Origin: Anthracocystis setariae
Taxonomy: Eukaryota; Basidiomycota; Ustilaginomycetes; Ustilaginales; Ustilaginaceae
Assembly: GCA_928724745.1 (NCBI GenBank)
Contig: CAKMXJ010000037.1
Span: 1,240,001 to 1,304,000 of the forward strand
DNA: 64,000 bases
Direction of reading: 5' to 3'
Part shown: piece by piece, positions 59,475 through 64,000 of the stretch
Layout: every line of letters starts with the position of its first letter
How positions within the stretch are numbered: position 1 is the stretch's first letter
Translations under genes and position numbers: made by a program
The notes under the pieces: generated by a model
What the model was told of the DNA's origin: nothing
The model's database searches: none
The model's input: only the letters and a program-made list of their open reading frames with translations

Positions 59475-61295
59475 TTACTCAGGTTGATCCAAGTTCAACG
59501 CATCCATGCGCGGCAAGAGATCGCCGCGTCGCTGGAATTGGTCCTCGTCGTCGTCATCATGGATGCCCCGCACAAAGATGCGAGGGCTGTTCTGCAGCGA
59601 CAGGGCGTGCTTCGACAGCGGCGGGAAAGCTGGTAGCATGGGAGCATCCAGGAAGCCAACGCCCGATCCGCGCGGCATGAGCAAGTCGTCTGCGCAGGGG
59701 CTGAAGACGGCCTTGCGTATCTCGTGTTCGTCGCCTTCGCCCACGTCGTCGTTCAATGCGTCCACACCGGCTGGGGACGACACGGGCGTCGTGACAGCCG
59801 ATGAGGGACTGGTGGCGCGACAACTGCTAAAGCTGCTTAGCACATCTAGCGACGTCGATCTCTGTGAAGTCGCCGTATACTCCGACGACAGTGGCGTGCT
59901 GGACCATGCCGAAGACGAACGAGTCTGGCAATCGGCCGTGGCGCTGTCGCTGCCGCTGTTTGCCGAGTCGACTGATTCAGTGCGGCGAGGGCGCTTGGGT
60001 GCCACAGGCCGAATGTCGGGTCGAGCAGCTGGCACGACTAGATCCGGGTTGGATCGCATAGCAGGCTCGGCGCGAACGCGGCCGATGGGCGAAGCATCGA
60101 GAAGATAAGCAGGCGAGCTGATGCGATGAATCGGCACGGGCCGAACAGGGATAGGCACATGCCTCTCGGCGAAACAATCACGCTCTCGCTCTCGCGTCTC
60201 GCGTTCGACGAGCGAGTCGAACGAAAGCATGGGAACACCGCAGAGGCTCTTGTTTTCGACTTGTTCGAGAGTGGCAGCGTCATGATGGGGGTGATGACCC
60301 GCAACGACTTGGTTCATTTCGGCCGGCTGAGGCGACTGCGTGGCGTTGCTGTTGATCGCGACAAGGTGCTCGGATCTGGGCGAGTTGAAGGACGACCTGC
60401 GCGGTTCAGCTAGCGTAGCGGACCGAGAGATGGAGAGCGCCTTGCGGTCCCGGAGCGACTTGGATGTTTGAGCCTTGAGCATGGCAGCAAACTGGTTGGC
60501 ATCCGAATACTCGGGGGTTGGAGAGCCACAGTCGCGGCGGTTCGACTTGGGGGTTGTCACGACGCCTCCATTGGCGGTGGGCACAAAGAAGAGTCGCTGT
60601 TCGAGGTCGATGGGGGGAAGAGGTGGCAAAACATGCTCGTCTCCCACCAGCACCGGAGTGACAGAACCTTTGGCTTGGAGCGCCTCAGCCGAGAGCGGAC
60701 AGAGGTACTGCTGGAAGTTTTGAAAGCGGACAGGTTTACTGATCATGCCATCCATGCCGACATGGCGATACAGTGAAGCGGGTTCGGGACCGACGTTGGT
60801 GGTTACAGCGACGATGTGAGCGGTGCGGTTGGCAGCGAGGATGCCGTCCTCGGCGGCGCGGATACGACGAGTACACTCGACGCCGTTGAGATAGGGCATC
60901 TCGATGTCCATGCAGATGAGGTCAAAGATCTGAGTTCGCAAAAGTTGAAGCGCCTTGAGACCACTGTCAAGGCTGACGGGCGGGCGTGCTAGTGCATGGC
61001 TGAAGCGACGCTTGAGCAGCGTACTGAGAATCGAGAGATTGACATGGTTGTCATCGACGAGGAGGATGCGAAGCGAATGCGTAGGTGGTAAGGGCGAAGA
61101 CGAACGTGTATCGTGTGCAACGTTGGAAAATGCGGAGGATGCCACAGACATGAACAACGACGTGTCTAAAGCGGCTGACCCTTCAGAAGAGAGAGAGAGA
61201 GACGATGAACGTCGGACTGGGGTGGATTGGCGGAGGTGGGAGACTCGACCAATTTGGATCTGAACGGCTCGTAGAGGGAACCAAAAGGATGTGTC
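59475..61295 (-). CDS. Response-regulator receiver protein with long disordered C-terminus (5' end unresolved)
   Basis: A receiver (REC) domain covers about 120 residues from LRILLVDDN: acidic pair DD, phospho-acceptor Asp in ICMDIEMP (codon near 60906-60908), TT in AVTTN and Lys in ISKPV are all present, so it should be phosphorylatable by a phosphorelay. About 400 Ser/Arg-rich, probably disordered residues follow. No kinase core, HSF-type DNA-binding domain or Rim15 domain is seen, so it is not Skn7 or Rim15; an Ssk1- or Srr1-like role in stress signalling is possible. The first ATG in frame is at 61149-61151 (558 residues). A good acceptor TTGCAG just before 61295 and the preceding DTSFWFPLRAVQ, like the end of a histidine-kinase ATPase domain, suggest an upstream exon that I could not join with a convincing donor. 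Confidence 0.72.
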   Translation of the reverse strand, partial: DTSFWFPLRAVQIQIGRVSHLRQSTPVRRSSSLSLSSEGSAALDTSLFMSVASSAFSNVAHDTRSSSPLPPTHSLRILLVDDNHVNLSILSTLLKRRFSHALARPPVSLDSGLKALQLLRTQIFDLICMDIEMPYLNGVECTRRIRAAEDGILAANRTAHIVAVTTNVGPEPASLYRHVGMDGMISKPVRFQNFQQYLCPLSAEALQAKGSVTPVLVGDEHVLPPLPPIDLEQRLFFVPTANGGVVTTPKSNRRDCGSPTPEYSDANQFAAMLKAQTSKSLRDRKALSISRSATLAEPRRSSFNSPRSEHLVAINSNATQSPQPAEMNQVVAGHHPHHDAATLEQVENKSLCGVPMLSFDSLVERETRERERDCFAERHVPIPVRPVPIHRISSPAYLLDASPIGRVRAEPAMRSNPDLVVPAARPDIRPVAPKRPRRTESVDSANSGSDSATADCQTRSSSAWSSTPLSSEYTATSQRSTSLDVLSSFSSCRATSPSSAVTTPVSSPAGVDALNDDVGEGDEHEIRKAVFSPCADDLLMPRGSGVGFLDAPMLPAFPPLSKHALSLQNSPRIFVRGIHDDDDEDQFQRRGDLLPRMDALNLDQPE

Positions 61296-62139
61296 CTGCA
61301 AGAGAGTACAGTACGGAATGAATATCAAGCAGTCGACTACTCGGCTGAGACCAGAGCAGTGGGATGCGATTTTGCTGAGAAGCGATTGTGATGCAAGTTA
61401 GATAAGGTGAACCACGGTGCGAATCGAAGTTGAGGTTGTTGGAGTCAAGAGGTGTGCAAGGGGTGGGAGGAGGTGTGCAGCTCGAAGAACGCAGAATGGT
61501 GCGAAGTGAGATTCGAGTGCGAGGAAAAGCGTCGATGATCGTAGCCAATGGGACGATGCTAGTGACGAAAGCAGAAAAGGGGATGTGATCGATGCTCTGT
61601 GACTTGAGCGCTGCTAGAGATAGCGAGATGGTACCAAGTTGAGGTGCGGAAAGGGCCGCTGACCAGTACCGGAAGGTTGTGTGAATGGAGTGGAAGATAA
61701 GTTCAAGGAGCTTATCGTTGCATATCAAGGTGAAGTCGGGGGGCAAAAGTTGCACTTTTGCTTGGAGATTTTTTTTTTTTTTCTCGGAGTGCTGAATGGA
61801 GCAGAGTTGTCGAGTAAAACGTAGCGGTTGCCTAGGAAAGGCGAACGACGGGATGTGAGAGGGTAGCGTATGCCGTTGCGCTAGTGTATGAAAAGCAAAG
61901 GACGGCAGATGATAGTGATGAGAATGGTGGCGAATGGACGTGGTAGTGAGATGGTAAGAGATGGGGCGGTCAAATGAATGCGGTTGTGATAGGGATAAGA
62001 GGGGCTGAGGAGCGAGACGAATCAGATGGCAATCAAGCGTCAGAGACTGACGGGCCTGGGACGAGTGTGTAAAACGATACCAGAAAGGCGAAGTAGTAGT
62101 GTAGTGGTGACAATATGCCGTGGCGGCTACCGTTGACAT
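61296..62139 (-). other. Possible 5' exon or 5' leader of the receiver-domain gene
   Basis: A frame is open from an ATG at 62137-62139 across this stretch. One part (QLLPPDFTLICNDKLLELIF) recalls the N-box region of a histidine-kinase ATPase domain, but the N-box Asn is absent and a 14-bp poly(A) run codes Lys residues, as promoter DNA might. The same stretch contains GATAAG at 61401 and 61696 and CTTATC at 61711. I cannot decide between degenerate coding exon and promoter/5' UTR. Confidence 0.35.
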
Positions 62140-64000
62140 CCGGGTTCAGTGACATTTCGTTGACAGCCGATTGAGGCGATTCCGGCAGGGCCGGGCAAAG
62201 ACACAAACAAGCCGTGGACATGGGCGGAGAGAGGAGCAGACGCCACAGCCACCAGAGACACAACGACTCGTGACAGCTTTCGAGCTAAGCGGACGCCTTT
62301 TTTCGAGTGTGAATTGCCATCGCGATCGAACAAAGCTCGCATCCAACCCAACCCAATTCAGCCGTGTTTCCGCTAGAAAACTTCAGATACTGTACCCAAA
62401 ATGATGAATAAGGTCAAAAATTAATTACTGTAGAAAAAAAAAAAAATTAAAATGGGGACAGGCGACTTTACCGTCTAGATCGCCACTCTCGCAAATCCGC
62501 ATTCTGGAAAAGCAGATTTCTCGGGACGTGTATCAATGATTAGCGTTATGCAACGGTGGCAAAATTGGTAGCAAAGCACGTTCGAACCGTATGTATCCAA
62601 CACTTTGGAAACAAGTAGCGAATTGAATGCGATTCAAATGTCAAAAATTTTAGATTAAAAAGCGTCTCCCGCGGTGTTTGATGAAGCGGAGGGACCCTTG
62701 CTTGCGCCATCAAAATTTTGACCCTTTAGTTGGAAGGACCGCCTCTGCTGCTAGCCGTTCCGGACCCTGGCGCGATGCTACAACATCAATCACAATACGG
62801 TACTCTTGCTGCGGATCCTTCACCATTGAGCTTTGTTTTCGTCTTCTACAGTACGAGTATGGGCACACTATCAAGCACAGCGATGCCACTCTAATGGCCA
62901 TCCGCCTCGCTGAAAAAAAAAAATGTTCATAAAATTTGTCTCTTTGTTCCACTGGGATCGCATCCGTTGCTGTTGGACCCTAAACGGTGGTTTCCAGAAC
63001 CGCAGCACGGCCAACTTCATTCCGCCCGGATCGCTGGCGAGTACTGTAGCTGACCGTCTGAGATCCACGCCTTGCTCTCCTCGTGTCTAGAGTGTCTGGT
63101 GAGCTGGGACCATTTCACTTTTGGGCTTCATTCTTCCACAGCCTTGTAACATCTGCTAGCAGTTGCAGGTCGAGCTTTGCAATCCCACATCCGTGCCGGT
63201 TTTCTCTCTGTATTGTTTGTCTTTCGGATTCCGGACGGCGTGCGAAAAGCGTTTGTTGATTGCAATTTACAGGTCTACTGTATTGCATGCTACATTGACT
63301 GCTGCTGTATGAAGTTGGCGCTCTCGTTTGTGTCGATCATCCAACACAATCTACTCAAGCCGAGCAATGGCAGTTGATACAGCTTGCTATATTTTGTCCA
63401 GCCCGAACGAGGCGGAACCGGCAGCATGGCTTAGCTTCGCATAGTTACACGTAACAGGTCAGCTTGACCATCTGCCGAGTTGGCCATCACCATCGACTCA
63501 AAACTCGTTTTTTCTTCGCCTTTTTCACCATCACGAACTGGGTCTTGAAAGATCTATCTTGCCAGGCAGCGTCACACACTCTTTGTATCGCGTGGTATTG
63601 TTCACACAATGGCAAGAGGTACGGTTTTTCTGTTCTGTACAACCGGTCAAGTGTAGAAATGGAAATGTGTGCTGCTCGATGCCAGTGGAAATGCAAGCCG
63701 AACCGAAAAAGGATGGCTAAGGAGCCGCAACGTCTTTGTACAACCTCGTTTCACTGCTACGGATGTTTCCAAGTAGTTACTTATACTGAAGTGCGTTTCG
63801 GCGACTCCTTTCTTCCACTGTCATCGTGAAACCGCCGTTCGTTTACCCTTGAACTTCATGCCCCGTGATGATAGCCGCACAGTGGCTTCCACTCTTGCCG
63901 AATTCCTGGTCAAGCTGCATGCATCTGTACCGGTAGAATATGGTACAATGTCAGCGTGATGAGGCTCATCCATTTCAGGTGGTCCATGGTACAGAAGCAT
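62140..64000. other. Gene-poor right end
   Basis: 1.9 kb with no supported gene. It is more AT-rich than the rest, has poly(A) near 62435-62446 and 62911-62920, and five TAC(T/A)GTA heptamers (62388, 62426, 62847, 63042, 63276). Frames of 66-121 codons at 63177-63377 and 63464-63829 show no domain or codon bias. It could be promoter DNA of a gene beyond the window or relic DNA. Confidence 0.5.

Noticed and set aside
62541..62600. TGGCAAAATTGGTAGC and GTTCGAACC resembling tRNA A and B boxes
   Set aside because: Only about 10 bp separate the boxes and no acceptor or anticodon stem can be formed.
63464..63829. 121-codon plus-strand frame rich in Cys and aromatic residues
   Set aside because: No recognisable domain, no codon bias and no splice or neighbour support.

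Overview
This 64 kb window is nuclear DNA from a basidiomycete fungus, most likely a smut (Ustilaginales, Ustilago/Sporisorium type). The evidence is compact genes of 1-7 kb with few short introns (GTAAGT/GTGAGT donors), long uninterrupted reading frames, C- and G-rich third codon positions, long Ser/Ala/Thr-rich low-complexity segments, poly(dT) tracts in promoters and many short microsatellites between genes. I see no rRNA, no convincing tRNA, no CRISPR array and no intact mobile element. I support 20 protein-coding genes; species and protein names come from family recognition, not from a database search.

Layout. 0-10 kb: three minus-strand genes, a kinesin-7 (cut by the left edge), an ammonium transporter and a PHD/JmjC histone demethylase. 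A 2.75 kb gap between the last two carries a cluster of GATAAG sites. 10-20 kb: a membrane-anchored protein built on 11-residue helix repeats, a predicted mitochondrial protein of unknown function, and the DEAD-box helicase Dbp4. 20-38 kb: a 2.5 kb gap, then three plus-strand genes in a row: a UFD4/TRIP12-type HECT ubiquitin ligase, a URI/Bud27-like protein, and a TTC27/Emw1 TPR protein with an unusual N-terminal domain. 38-50 kb: a small putative GPI-anchored protein, an ER-anchor-type unknown protein, GPI mannosyltransferase Smp3, a DNAJC9-type J-protein, mitochondrial ribosomal protein uL2m, and a 619-residue unknown. 50-64 kb: nucleoporin Nsp1 divergent from Bfr2, then kinesin-14, tropomyosin and a response-regulator protein on the minus strand, and an apparently gene-free end.

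Most genes are conserved housekeeping loci: ribosome biogenesis (Dbp4, Bfr2), translation (uL2m), nuclear transport (Nsp1), GPI synthesis (Smp3), cytoskeleton (two kinesins, tropomyosin), ubiquitin (Ufd4) and signalling or nitrogen sensing (ammonium transporter, receiver protein). They do not form a metabolic cluster; neighbours share promoters in divergent pairs rather than a pathway.

The least ordinary items are: (1) the 962-residue protein with 11/15-residue Pro-Tyr helix repeats and a C-terminal 11-mer array; (2) a degenerate DHH-phosphoesterase-like domain fused to TTC27; (3) a tropomyosin gene whose first coding exon is only the ATG, followed by a 15-nt micro-exon; (4) a palindromic heptamer TAC(T/A)GTA concentrated in intergenic DNA; (5) GATA sites and a Mep1/3-type Glu in the ammonium transporter. 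I did not find a clearly new multi-gene system.
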